Shown in pieces: positions 12,601-27,600 of a stretch of DNA of 64,000 nt; position 1 is the stretch's first letter, and the number at the start of each line of letters is the position of its first letter. Source of the DNA: Strigops habroptila (Eukaryota > Chordata > Aves > Psittaciformes > Psittacidae); contig NC_046358.1 in NCBI RefSeq assembly GCF_004027225.2, positions 8,897,284 through 8,961,283 of the forward strand. The letters run 5' to 3'. The notes under the pieces are model-generated. The model made no database searches. It worked only from the letters and a program-made list of their open reading frames with translations, and had not been told where the DNA came from. The translations under genes and the position numbers were made by a program.

Positions 12601-15600
12601 ATAGCAGCCAGTTCCTAAGCACATTTTTACCACATTTTGCATTGCAAAATACATATATGTATATGTATGCAGAATAGATATATGCATTGCAGACAAACAT
12701 AGCGTAAACATATGCCTCTTCTTATTTGCTCCTACCTGTTCAGAGAAAGCTTATAAACACCCTAGCACGATATATCCTCTGCATTCAGAGTAATTAAAGG
12801 AATACTGGTCAGGATCATCCAGAAAAGAACACTTCTGTTTGACAAGCATGAGATAAACTCCTATACTATCAGAAAATGTGGTGGAAAAGAAATAGGCAAG
12901 ATGTTCCTAAAGCATTTTGCAATTTATTTCCTTGAATAAGCACTATATGCTCAGAAAATTCCTACATTATGGATGTCCTTGATTCCCAAAACAGAGAACA
13001 AATTATGAGGTAACCCAAACATCCATGAGCCTCTTCATCATGAAAAATCCCTGACAGACAAGTCTTTTATTAAAAAGGAAGGTAGTCATGCAATGCAATC
13101 TGTTAAATAGTTACATATAGTATTATTAATATACTGATGCATTTCATTATTCTAGAGGTTGTACTTCTGCCCTTTACTAGAGAGTCTATGTGAGCTGTCT
13201 GCATAATAACTACATATACTGGCAACAAAAAACTATTATAAAAATAACTCTTCTCCTTGAAATCCAAGTAAATGTCTAATTATATGTTTTCTAGCATTCA
13301 CAACTCTCAGGTAACACTCACTGTAGGAGTACATTCCAGTTTATGTGACAGCAGTTATAACAGCTTTAGACTTGCACAACTCCATGACAGAAGTGATGGT
13401 CAAACTAATTCACTGCATCCCAACCAAAGACCTTATCAGAGATTGGAAGAGAAATAATACTCAAAGCAGCATGAGAGGTTCCCTGTTTCCTTATCATCAT
13501 AGGTATGATTATAGTTCACAACCTAAAGCCAACAGACACTGCGTTAGCTGCTGTCATTACTGATCTATGCTTTAACCTTATCTCTGTTGGATACAAATGG
13601 CCTGAAGAATATTCTGAGCGTTATCTCATTCCAAGCAGAAACAGAATGCTGTGGACTCTGAAAGCTCTCAAGCTTTGTTTAAATATGGTTTTGAAAAAAG
13701 CCCACAAGACTTGGACAGTGAATTTAACAAGAGTGAAACAGTCTTCTGGTAAGATTGATAAAGGTTTTGGTGTTTTTTCTAATATTTGTTTTTTGATTAT
13801 TTTTTGTGAAAAAGCTGCTCTAAAGGAAAGAGAGATAAAAAGCCGAATATGCTATCACAGGTGCAAATACCAGATCTATGAGATCAAAATCTATACCTTG
13901 CAGTGAAACAGGTTCCCCAGTGGGAAGTAAACATTTTGTAAACCATTTTAAGGACTCTGGTCAGAGTTGTTGGAACCAAAACCTACTATTATTCTCAAAA
14001 GTTATGTGCCGAAGCAACTGCTCACAGATCTTGTACAGAGACCTAAACTTTAAACCAGGGAGACCCGTCTATTTTGTTTAGAATCTCTTTGGTAAAGTTC
14101 TTTATGTGCCTCATAGGTCCATGTTCATCCAGGTATCTGTGGAAGAACACTTAATTCTCAACTGAGACATCAACATTTTGTCTTAAGACCATTGCTAAAT
14201 TCTCTTCATGATATAAGGACGTCTCATTGATCAGCTAGAAATCCAATATCGAGTACCTTATAGCATAGATTTTCCATAGTATCTAAGTGTGGCTTTGAAG
14301 CTGGTAGACACAAGAGTTCTCTACCTTTCTGTACATCCTTTATCAACAGTACCAGGAATCTAGCACGGCAAAAAAATCCTATTTACCTTCAGAATGGAAG
14401 GACAAAAATGAATACTTCCCAGAAAGGAACTGTGCTAGGTTCTTATTCTTGGAACACCTCTAGAACATGCTGAAAAAAGTATTGAACACATATGTAGTAA
14501 TGGTGACAGAAGTAAAATCAACTGTCTTGGGGTAGCTATCTTGGGGTATTCTAACATCGAAATTCTGGCAATCTGTCTTTTTTGATTACAGGTTTTCATG
14601 AATAATATGTAGGTATCAGCCACATATATCAGATAGCTCAGTACTCAGGGGTAAGTACAGCTCAGCACAATAGACTTTACTGAAGTAGGTGAACATTACA
14701 GTGACAAGCTCCAACTGGTAATCAGATGACCATTCTTGGAGCTTCAGCTACTTTTCTCTTTGAAATCCATTAAGATTCATGTTTTTTTGAAGGATGAACA
14801 AGTGAAGGAAAGCTTTGTCTCATTTTTCTCTAAGACCAGTGCTCTTTATTCCTTTTCCATTTGATTTTTCACCAGATCAAATAGAACACTACTTTTGCAA
14901 TAAAACCAGGTGGAATTAGGGGCCTATTTGCAATGACAAATGCTAAGAGGCTTTTTGTCCTGATTATTTCAGGAAGTAGGACTCCTAAAAAAAATAAATG
15001 TACCTGAAGCAACCAATCTGCCCACATTCTGTTTGAGAACTACTTATAAATGGCATATTTCTCATTAATATGCTGCTTTATGAGGTATAATAAGCATGAG
15101 ACACCCTAGCATAAGAGGTTAGTGTTTATTTTTAAAGCATAGGGACTTGTTTTAGTCATAGGGACAGATCACATACCAGAAGCAACTAACAAAAAAACAT
15201 TGTTCAATACAGTAATGTGAAAAAGAGAAAATATTATCAAACTCAATTACTATATCTAAAACACTGGGAAAACAATTACTTGTAAATAAGAATGGAGTAA
15301 TACAGATAGCAAAGAAAAGAGCAAGAGACTGCAATTTTAATTCCGAATCAAAGACAGAAATGCACCAGACAGGTAGCTGGAAATGTTCTATTGGTTTTGC
15401 CTTTTGTTTGGAGACAAAGGGTGTTCAATTTATATTGAACACACACCTCAACTAAGGAAATCTTGATTCAACTCAATTGGACCTGCCACAAGAATTATAC
15501 AATACACGTACTCTCCTGTACAGGAATAAGCACTTTTTTAAAAGAAGGCAATATTTATAATATTTATTCTTTCACTTTAAACAATATTCTTACTTCTTTT

Positions 15601-18600
15601 GCAGAACCTGATGCTCCAGGCTCATGTTTAGTACACAGTGGTCCAGCCTTCCATGCCTCTGTATCCCCACAGTCACAAAATCCACCTCCAGTGGAGCTAT
15701 GCATCTGTAAAAAACATGTATTGAATATGCAAATCTAAACCAAATTTAACTAGAAAGGAGGTGAAAAAGCCTATGACTGATGAATAAGTGCTTCATGAAC
15801 AGCAAAATAATAATTTCTGCTTTTATTAGCAAAATTATAGCAAAAGTGCTTAATGCTTCCTTTACAAATTCCTTGGTAGAGTTTGAAAATAACCTAAACA
15901 AGGATGTGTATATTCAACTTTTTGTAGCACCTCCACTGCTAACCAAAGAAAATAAGATATAATTAGCATCTAAATAAATCATTGCAACTTAAACTTTGCA
16001 TTACACTTTCAGAAAAGTACAAATTCTGACCCTTCATTGTGGCAAAAATAATTCCTTATCTTACTCTAAATCCCCAGTCCTAAAACAATTACAAAAACAC
16101 CGTATGACCCAACAAAAAGACATTCAACATTGTTATTTACTTGAAACGTTTTAAAATAACCTGATCTAATTAGACATGGTTTGAGCAAGTGATTGGACTA
16201 GGTGACCTCCTTAGGTCCTTTCCAACCTAAATTATTCTATGAATCATTAAAGAGCATAATCTGCATTCTTTACATTGCATCTTTAAAATGTAAATGCAGC
16301 AAATCTGCTCCCATACGACTATATATTTCCATGGCTGATATTTTGCCTGAAGTTACTGAAAAACAGGGAAAGTACAACAGCTTTTCAGCCCAGCTGTGAT
16401 TCCAAACTGCTCTCTAATCATTACTGTCTATTTTCCTTGGCTTTCATCTTGCCTCTCTGTAAATTGTGTGTGTGTATTCATCTGTATATAGAAGTTATAT
16501 TTGCATTATCCGAGTAGGTTTGTAAGTCTTTGAATAAATATCTACAACACATTTTCAGATCAGTATGCAAAGGCTTGTACAGAGGGGCAGAATACTGAAA
16601 ATAGTATTTTAGTCCAAGTTAATTTCGATATTGCTAGGACTTTCTTCCAAACTCTCATTGAAACATACCTACTTAAAGGGGATTCATGACCAATTCATAA
16701 TACAAGATAAATCTCTTCAATGGATGTCATCTCAATGAATAGAAGGAATAACTGCAAAAAAAGCTGGCCTGCTTTTTGGTCATGAAAGATAATTAAGTTG
16801 AATACATAATGTTTCTGTACACACACTTCATATATTGTTTTCTATTTCTGCTTCCAAGCCTGCTGAGATTAGAGTCCTCAAAGAAGAGGGCAAGCAAAAA
16901 ATGGGGCCTGGGAAGGAAACAGTAGATTACACTTTAGGCAGCAAGACAGCTAAGAACTATTTAAATTATTCTTTTTTAATTAAAGCATGGGAAGCTCTCA
17001 AAGATAACAGATTTAGCTTAAACAGGATCAAAAAGATACCAGAAAGATATGATCTTTCCTAGAACAATCCCATCAATAAAACAAAACAAATACTGCTTAA
17101 CATTTGTTTTAACTTTATCATAGTCCACACTAAGTACAAAGTAGTTTATGCGAATCTAAATGGAGGAACAGAGTGGAAATGTAGAGACTGCATCAGAGAC
17201 ATAAGTGCTGAAGTGAAGGCCCTTGTATACACACACACCCATTCTAAATTTCCAAACAGTACTGACTGGGACTCAGGACAGGACTGGGCTGTCATTTTCA
17301 GTCACAGCTTTTTGCTCTGACATACGCTTCTGTGATATTGCCAAAGAGAATAACAATGTATGTATTCACAAACACTCCCTTACCCTTTGGTTCTTGAATT
17401 AGAAAGTTTCTTCAAAGAAGTTTTACGCAGTTAGAAACATGCGAGAGAAAAAAATAAGTAGTAAATCCCAAATTTTTTTTAATATAAAAATTACTAATGG
17501 TTTGTATGCAGTTTATTATATATTAAAAAAAATAATCTTTGCTAAAGCTACAAGTACAATTTCTTAACACAATATTTTTCTACCTTGTACCGGTGGTTCT
17601 TGTGAATGCTGTTCTGGAAGCAGTCCATACAGAGTACACAAGTTGGATCAACTGCACAGTCTCTGCAACAAAAACGGTAACTGGAAAATGTTCTAAAGCA
17701 AGCACATGGAATTTCCATGCACAAAAGAAAATGCTGCTCTGAGATTAACAACAGATTCAAATTATAAAAACATTTGGCTACTCCACATCACAGAAAGCAG
17801 ATGAAAGCCAATCTTGTTACCCTTGAACCATGTACTCCAGCACGTTATATCAGATTCTATCAGAAACATGTTTGATTTCCACTTTCAAAACTTGTTACTA
17901 CCATATTTCTGCTTTTGCTAAGAAGAAGCAGTTATTAAAAGCCAGGATGACTTTGAAATAATCTTTATCATTGTTTCCCACAATTGTAGCCAGTCTGCTA
18001 ATGAAACTTTTACTACACTTCTGCTAAGATACATTTCTAACTTTTAAAAGTTAGAAGTTAAAATCTAAGAATTTCTTTTCAAAATGAGCCAAAGAATATA
18101 TATTTTGAAATTTGATATCAACAGTGTCAGTCATGAAACAGTTTCAGTTTCAGGTATTCAAATAATACCTGAAAATCCAGAATTACATTCATGGGCAACC
18201 TAGTTCCATTTTTATCTCTGTTACACACACATATGTTTTTTTATATTGCCCTTATTCCCTAAGATATGGTCACTCTTTTTTCTTTAAATGCTGTTTCATT
18301 CTATGCAAAATGTGGATGACATGTTTAATGACAACATAGCAAGTTTTTTGTTTTACAGCATTGTTCAACATCTAATTCAAACCTCATTCACAATACACCT
18401 AAAATAGTATGGTATTTCTGATTACAGAATTACTTTCCTTTCAAACCTTTAGATAATAACAGTTACAATATAATTTAGTACTTCTCTAACATTATCATAA
18501 ATCTACCACAAGGTGAGTTAAAAGAAATAAAACCAGAAGTGTCTGCTAGATTTGAATGCAGAATTCAAGACATTTAGATTCTGAAACATTCTGCGTATTT

Positions 18601-21600
18601 TCAGAGCATCTATTATTTTTAACATTTTAGAAGCCTAAAGCAAATGTATATTTAGCTTCAGTTGCAGTAGTATCATATTTTGTATAAATACCACCACATT
18701 TTTGCATGACAGCAACTCAAAAAAACAGAAGACAGTGAGACCACCTCCGAGATACACAGCTTTGTCTTTTTGCCTGCTATCATACAAGAACTCAGCAGAG
18801 GTAGGAACAGAATTATTCCTGTTACAGCAGCACTAAACTGCCATGACCACCCTTTTCCTTCGCACAACCCAATGCCACATTCACTACACAATTTCTAGCA
18901 AACACATAAGAACTTCTTCAAAGACCATTCTCCTTTCACAAGCAACACTAACTTACTCCTAGAAAAAGCTGAAAAGGAAGAAATTGATTAAAATGTAACA
19001 GTGTAATTCATAAAAAAAGTCTACAAGAGCTTTTTTAGCCATAATAATATTCTTTTTTCCTTAATAATATTCTTTGGGTATTTCTGATGAAATTTTCTAG
19101 GCTTTTAAAATAAACTGAAAACTACAATAAAATATGCCAGCACAGTTGCAAACTTTACACCTACCAGAAAGACTTCTGGCTTTTTAATATTTTTATTCAT
19201 ACTATTCATATTAATATAGTTGTATTAATTTAATAAAATTAATTCTATCAAATCAATGTGCTGCCATCTTTAATATAGTCCAGGATGAGAAAGAAGGTGA
19301 AAAAAATGACCATTGGTCACACAACTACTGCTTGAGCAGAGGACTGATGATGCTCAGAAGTGCTGGATTCTGTTTCAGACTTTGAAAGGGTGAGTACTAT
19401 ACAGTGTACAGATCTTTATGCCTGCTTTTCCTCAATTCAGGTACAGACTCCATATTGATACCTTATCCAATATTTTTAACCAATTTCAGTACCTTTAGTA
19501 TTCTTTCTATTTCGTTCCCTATTTCTCTACATGAGCCTGCTTTTCATACACAATTTTCCTCACTCTAACATGGTCTGAAATGTGAAGCAAATGCCACTGT
19601 CAGTTAAGCAAAGACATACCATAGCACAAGCAATGACTAGTGTGCACCACAACTGATTTTATTAAACCACTTTGCTGCATGATCTCACATGGGAACATTC
19701 ATGATAACATACCTTCATTCTTACCTGCAAGAGTACGTTGTCTCCCCTCCTTTGAACACCTTCCCACAGAGCTGGGAAGTTCCACTCTGTTGTAGTTTCT
19801 CCAGGAATATATCTGGGTCTTCCCCAAACAAATAACATTCCAAGGGGTATAATATTGCTGCCTGGACCATTTCTTCTTGTTTCTCCAGCAAGGGGTCCAT
19901 TTCAGCTGAGTAAATATTTGGCACATGTTTTGCCAAGCACTGTAAAAACGTTGCTTGGAAGTTGAATCTTTCATCGCACCACTGCAAGAAAAGTACACCC
20001 ATGGAGAAATACAAATGAATAAATAAACATAAAGAAAATAGGATTAAGCACTTCTTCTGTGAACCCAAATTTCTTTATCACATCAGAAGTCAGTTCTGCA
20101 AGTAATAAAACCCAAGAAACCATGGTTTCCCAAAAATTTCTCTGCTGTTTTCCTTTCAATACCCACCACAGTAACCTCTGTTCCCTTGAAGTCTTCTACT
20201 AAAACACTCTGAGGCAAGAGTTGGCAAGTGCTCTGCTACTGTAGAGCAACCCATGCACTAATTAATTTTCAACTACATGCTTGCCAACAGGCCAATATAC
20301 AAATCTTCATGTCTGTTAAGCTGCCGACAAATGGGAAAAGCAGTAGCAGCGGGTTTCCCCGTCTTAGCTGGGAAATAAGTCTGGGATTCACTCCTTAGCC
20401 TGCCGATAGTCACAGAATGTGCAGCAACTTAATGATCTCTGAAACTGGTATCTTTCAGTAAAATTTTGTTGAAACTGGTCATCAGGGTTCCATAGTGACT
20501 GATGGAAAAGAAGCTCAACTGAATATATAAGCTTAGTATCCTTAGGAAACCAGACTAAAACGCAATTTCATGTTTGTAAAACAATTAATGATAGTAGTTG
20601 TGTTTTGACTTGAGGTTCTTACTTTTCTTAAGTTCCTGATCTTACTTGCAACTACTCTGGTTCTCTGAACAGTTCTCTCCAATTGTTCTATTTCTGTCCT
20701 TCAAGTCTGAATATTCCTTCTTTCACATTATTCCCATTATTTTGAAATACCTTTTGTTTTTCCTCATTGCAAATCAGACATTGAGGCTCCTAAAGACAAT
20801 GTCCTTTCAGGCACAACATTGATTTATCATTGAGGCTCCTAAAGACAATGTCCTTTCAGACACAACATTGATTTATGCCAAAAAAATTATTTTTGCAGAA
20901 AAAAACCATCTACTGATATTTTGCCATCAATCTTCCTTTGCATTACCCTTAGGTAGTCCTTTACTTCATTTATCATGGTGATCCAGGAACTCAAAATTAT
21001 GGAAGAAAATTCATGGTAGACACTGATGGAAAAGAGAAGCCCTGGATAATGTGGCCAAGCAGGAGAACAAATTAGTCCTCAAATCATCCTAGAATATCCC
21101 CATTTTATAAGTACAGGTTGACCAGTCTAATCAGATTTCTTGAATCACAAAGCATTCAACCCATCCTTAAGTAACTGAAAATGAAGATTCATCCCTGCAG
21201 TGAAGGGAACCACTTAAAGTCCAATTCTAACAAAAATTCTAGATCAAGAACAGCAATTTATTACTTGAGCAGTAAGCAGCACTCTCATCACCATATTGGT
21301 CACAAAAACTTTACAATACACATGCATTGAACACATATGTATTCTGTACACATACATGCACTCAAATTCATAGGCACATATTTATTTCACATGTGCAGAG
21401 TGCTGAGGAACAAAAGGAAAACAAATGAGCTGACTGCTTTTTTATTTTAATTGAGGCTTTCAAATTTTTCAACTACCTAGCAACAATTTTTTTTAATAAC
21501 AATTACACTCACCCAGGGCAGAAAGACACCACATTATAAAAAGCAAGTGAAAATTGAATCCAAATTTATCCAATACTTGAATAACACTTAAAAAAGAAAA

Positions 21601-24600
21601 ATATCACACTTAGCTGTGAGTTCTGAGAAAGATACCAAATGGTAACTCGTAACCAAAAAGTGAATTCCTTGATTACATGCATCTATTTTCTAATAAATCT
21701 GCTTTAAGATGAGTAGAAGTAAATTATTCCTACCATAATTAAACCCATAATTCAAGAATCTTTCTTAAACATGTTTCCTTCTGTAACTTGTTTTCAGTTT
21801 TTGTTTTAACTTTCCTATACCGCACCATGTCTTTAACAATTTCCTCTCCCAGTTTGGTCGCTGTATTTGTTCAGAGGGGACGTGGGATGTGACCCCGCTC
21901 TCTTTCCAAAGCACAAGAGAATCCCAGTCTGTAGCTCTTCTAACTTTTTAAGCCGTGTTCCCAAGAGATGGTGCAAGTTTAGCTTCTGCACTGTTGGAAC
22001 ACATCACATCATAGCTTCAAGAAATACAGGGCTAAGCTTTTCTGAAAATCTGCCAGAAGTGCAGAAGGGGTTCTCACACAGTCTAACTCATAAGCGTTTC
22101 AAGCATTCCTGTGCAAAGCTTTTAATTCTATTTAAATGTTGCCCAGACAAGGGAAGACAGGAAGTAGGGAACCAGAGATAAAAAGGGAAGAGAGAAAACC
22201 CTCTGAAGCAGTCTGGCTGCTTTCTGGTGAACACACTAGATTATATCCTCAACCCTTACATTAGCCAGGAAATATCCATTACACTCACAAGAGAAACAAG
22301 AATATTATTTTTCTTATTTCTAAAAGCTGCACCAGGCTAAACTTCAGACCTATGCCATACCCTCTGTGTCTCCTAGGAGAAGTAATTTATTCCTTGCGTC
22401 AAAATCTGTTTAACATATACTATATCCAACTGTATAAAATTACACACAAAACTATCAAAAATAGAGAAGCTGCCAAATAAAGCACACCTCTAAGTTAAGA
22501 TTGACTGTCCAATGCTAGCTTGCTCCCTTTGTGCACACATACTGAAATTCAGGTTTGACTACTTGGATTAACACTTTTGAGTAGTCCCACCTTCCCTCTG
22601 CTCGCTCACTCACTCCTTTACCTGAGGCACATACCTGTCAAGTGCTCAGTTGCTACAGATATAAAAAACATATGAATTAATAAATCATTAGGTGTTTTTT
22701 AACTGATCATGTACTGACTGGTGAAGAGGAAATAAAATAGCCAAGTCTATTGAGGAAATAAAATGCTGTATCATCATCAAGGAAGTTCTAACCATCCTAT
22801 TACTCTTCCAGTTTCTGCTACAAGTAAGCCCTACAGAAAACTAGTTTTCCAAATTTGATTTCACTCAAGAACAAATTGGAAACAGTGTACTGAAAGAGGC
22901 AGAGGTCAGGAGATCATGCAATTAAGATGAAGACATTATCGTGCAACTAAAATACTACTATTGGTCGGCTCTCCACAGCCCCCCCAGTGCTCACACCCTA
23001 CTCTCTGAGGCCCACAGGCTGTAACTAAGAGAGGAAAGCCCAAAGGATGCAGGCCTGGACACACTCTGATTGACACTATTCCACTAGAAAATATTTTGGG
23101 GCAGCAAACTGAAAATTACTGACTAGAAAAAAAAAATCACCTCCACATACATTTGGAGTAAATTAAGGCTTCACCTCAAATTTGAACTTTGAAATTTCTC
23201 AACTTTAAAATATCTCTCTTAGCAACCTTAGTAAAGTTCTTTAGATGGGTTTTTTGGTTATATTCTCACTTTTTAATTAAAGTTAGCTGAAGAAACAGCC
23301 ATGCCATGGCATGGACCATATGAACACATGCATGGCCCAGAAACGAAACCACTACGATGACCAGAATGAGCTATGGCAGTAATTACAGCAGCAACACACC
23401 ACCACCTTTCCTGTGGAGGGAGCAAGTCACACCACATCAGTGGACATTCCCAAGTATTGAAAACAGCAGGCAAAGGTGACGTTACTACCTGATGCTGCTG
23501 AAGAGTGTGGGTCAGACACACATTCCTTCCTATCTCTTCTTTTATACTTTGTATCTCTAATCTTCCCCAGCCCCATCTCTTTTCCTCCTTTAATCACTCG
23601 TTCCTGTCACATTCTCCTTTTTTAAGATGACAGTAATTCTCAAACTGCATGAAAAAGGCAGATGAAGGGAACCAGAAAGAGTTGCAAAGCTGTGTTTCTC
23701 AAGCATAAGCAGTTTTGTCAAAAAGAGCAGAGAAAACAACCATTTTGTCCAAGACGTTTGATTTGTTCTGTATAACAAAAGCACTCATGTAATCTTTAAT
23801 GGCTCTTCAGAAGAATATGACTACAGAAGTACCTCACAATATCACCTGAGAATCATTAGGACATAATCTCTTCTCTTGCATGGAAACATGTCCTCTTCTC
23901 CTCCTCTGTGAGATCAGACTACTAATATTTCTTCCCATGTGTAAGCACACAGATCTTTTCCCAACAGTCAACTCCAGCCAAACATGGAGGTTTCTCCTAC
24001 ATCTAAAAAGGACAGTTTGTAGGCTTTTTCCAAACCCTTTAAATAAGCATCATGTCAGAAAAGGTCAGAGGATGAAGAGTTGTATTTGCCTACAAATAAA
24101 CAGTGCTATAAAAAGAGCAAAATATCTGTCACTGATATAGCAAATTTTGTCATTCACAAACACATTCATTTGTGAATACTGCCAATAACAAAAGGAATGA
24201 GAGCTAAGGAAGTATATAAGAGAAGAAAAGTTACTCTCAATTCACTTTTCACCTACAGATCAAGCATCAAATGATATTTCTCACCACTATGACAGAATTT
24301 ATCATTGCAACAGGTTTATTATGTACATTAATTCAGTAACCACTACTTCCTTTTTGATTTACATTCTAAGCTCAGTTCTGTTTGACTTCTAAAGTCTTTT
24401 CACACTAACGGTTTGCATTCAGCAATACTATAAAAAGCAGCTCTTCTTTAACCACATTGATTGACACACTGATCTTTTAGTGCAAAATGACTGCATGAAT
24501 TTCCAGACTATAGTTTTAGATAGAAATATTAATGTAATCAGTGAGAAGCAATATTAATATTTATAAACATTAAATAACAAACTATGAAAGAATAGACACT

Positions 24601-27600
24601 GCCAGCAGAGCAAACTAAAACCTGTATCTAGTCCAATATTCCAGTTAAAAGGAGTAGTAAAAAAGCTTAGTTTGTGCATGACATAAATCTGTCAAGCATG
24701 AGATGGCAACACCAGCTGCCTGTCAAAACAGCTGGAAGAAGCAGGATTTTAAAGGTAAATACATGGAATGCTGCAGACATACTGATTTCAAGTAAGTGCC
24801 ATTCAGCATCTGTACTAAATGCAAAAGGCTTCTTTGCTTTAATGTGCAGAACAGTCGTTTCCAGTTAAAGAGATAAGCAGGAGAAGAGATTCCAGGAAAC
24901 TTTCAGTCTGATATTGTCTCTCCACGTGAGCAACCATAAAAGACATTTAAAAGAATAAACATGCAGAAGTTCCTTGATTGCAGAATACTTAGCATTTCTT
25001 TAGAAAGCAAACTTCAAAACACTCTTGAACTAACATTTTTGAATGAGATTTTGCTTTTAATTTTTTAACTTTTCCTTCTGTTTGTTTTGGCCTAAAATCC
25101 TCAGTTTTCTCATGCATTGACAATAAGATCGAACTGCAGTACAGAACACCTAGGCATCATTCCTAGTAAAAATAACCAGGAGACAAGGCAATCTATTTCA
25201 GCCTCAACGATATACATTCCCCAGAGAGAAGGCTTCAAAAAGCAGTAGTAGAAATTAATTATCATGTTTGTTCTTCCCTACCTTAAATCACACTGGATTT
25301 TTTTAGGAGCATAAATTCTACTATTTCTAGAAGAGCACAGTTCAGGGAGTTCAAATGGAAACTTACTCTAACTTATTGCCACATAAGCATTATACAGTTG
25401 TTCATTATGTGTTTCACATTCTCCAACAAAGTATAGGCAATGTTTTATTAGAGAATCTAAGCTTAAAAATATGACTGTTTATGACCATTATGTTATGAAA
25501 TATCTGTTTTCTGACACATCAGTCACATGGCTCCTTTATATAACATTACTGGGAACCAGCCATGTACCAAACTTTGGTCTGCTCTGGATATCAGTAATTA
25601 CACTGAACGACGCAAGCTTGGTTTCCAAAGTTATTTTCTATTGGCAGAACATGGGTAAGCATTCAAGATAGTCTAACATTAACATTTCCCTAGAACACAA
25701 CTCTGACCCGAAGACATAAAAGAACTGTTTGATCTCTACATTCATTTAAACTTTGGCCCCTAAGCCAAAGCAGGGTGCCAATTAATGTTAAAGATGCTTT
25801 AATAATGCGGGTGTTTGCCCACTGGGAATGAGACTCATAACAGCACAGACTACAGCACAGCACAGATTCTGCTTTGTCTGCAGCAGTCTCTTCCTTGATT
25901 CCAGTAGTCTCCAATGACTACTAGCTTAGCTGAACCAGAGCAAACCAGTGACAACCAGAGAAGCAAAAGTAACCACCAGCACCCTCAGTTACTGTTTCAG
26001 CTGCTGGACAGCTAAAACTAATGTTATCTTCTGGTAAACAGTGCACAGACTCATTCTGTTCAACCCTTTTAAAACTGCAGGTCAGGTGTCAGTTTTAAAT
26101 CATAGTCATCTAGCCTAAATATGCTACAAAATTAGCAGGATACTACTAAGAAGGTCCAACAGGCGAAACAACGTAGCCAGGAATTCTAGCAGTAATTCCC
26201 AAGTCTCTGAGGCATGCAATCCAAACATGCCGTGTTCCAAATTTTTTGGCCAAACATGCATTAGGTAGACAGCAATGTACAATTAACATGTCAACACGAG
26301 GGGAAACAGGAATTCACTGTCACTTATTAAAATGAAAACATGTGCAAAATATGTATTTGGGAGATGGAGTATTAGCCCTGGAAAAATAGCAAAATCGTTC
26401 TATTTGCAGAGTTATTTGTAGTATTCTGTGAAACTTTCAAATTTAACTTAAAGAAAAAGTTCTGACTATTTGATAGATCCTTTTAATTTTATTTCTAGAG
26501 AAACAAAGGAAAGACTTTGATTCTTTCCTTGTTTAATCCTTAACATCTATGCTGTGTTCTCGAACCCTCAAAGGAACAGAGTATATATCAAATTTCTTAG
26601 CATCAGACTGCACTTCAAAAATTGCAGCTACCGTGGATATTTATAAAGAAGTCATTCATTACTTTGGCATAGCTATGTTTGGGGGGAAAAACCCCAAAAC
26701 AAACAAAAACCCCCAAACAAACAAACAAAACACTAGGGGTTTGTATTAAGTCCTGTGTACTCGAACTTGTCTTACAACCACGCAATTTTCCAATTGTCAT
26801 GCATTTTAAGTTCCACTGTATACATAGTCTAGTTCTGCAGAGAATGTATGTACTAAAACTGAGGTGATTCTATCTGTATTTAGCACTCATTCAGCATCTC
26901 CCAAATGCTTTCCCTTATACACTAAAACCAACCTATTTATCCCCAGCTTCTCTACTGTTCTGGGACCTGGAAGCCACTTGAAACAGCTGCATGCTATCAG
27001 GAACGTATATTTGTAGCTATGTTCTCCTGGAGCCACATACCTCTCATAGTACTACCATATACTGTAAATATAAAATATTGATATTTACTATATAAAATAG
27101 TAAAATATAAATAGGCTATATATAAAAAATATAAAATAGGTTATAAAATAAATGCAAGAAGTTTCACCTCAACATGAGGAAGAACTTCTTTATGTTGAGA
27201 GTGGCAGAGCACCGGAACAGGCTGCCCAAGGAGGTTGGAGTCCCCCTCTCTGGAGACACCCAAAACCCACCTGGACATGTTCCTGTGTAACCTGCTTTAG
27301 GTAGCCCTGCCTTGGCAGAGAGGTTGGACAAGCTGATCCCCAGAGGCCCCCTTCCAACCCTAACAATCCTGTGATTATAGCTGAATTACAGCAACTAGAA
27401 GTTGTGTACTTCATGTGGACTTGAGAATCACAGTTCACTCCTGCACTAAAAAAAGCCACAAAAATTACCAAGAAATATGAATAAACATGAAAGCAGACAA
27501 GAGAGGAAAAACCACAACATTGCTCAACACCATGATAAAATAAAAGCACTTCACTAGAGTGCTAAATATATAGGGATGCAAGCAGGACCCTGGCGATGCT

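Larger units (their letters stand above)
15705..19724 (-). other. UBR1: UBR1 introns 3 and 2
   Basis: Intron 3 (15705-17583) holds the CR1 tail at 16183. Intron 2 (17663-19724) holds the small inverted repeat at 18148 and an AT-rich stretch at about 19180-19250. Nothing else is recognised. Confidence 0.7.

Noticed and set aside
13505-13906. 133-codon plus-strand open frame in UBR1 intron 4
   Set aside because: No domain, no splice partner and no repeat similarity that I can see.
15604-15611. Internal donor CAG|GTTCTG in UBR1 exon 4
   Set aside because: A much better donor GAA|GTAAGA 14 bases further (exon end 15594) restores family length and frame.
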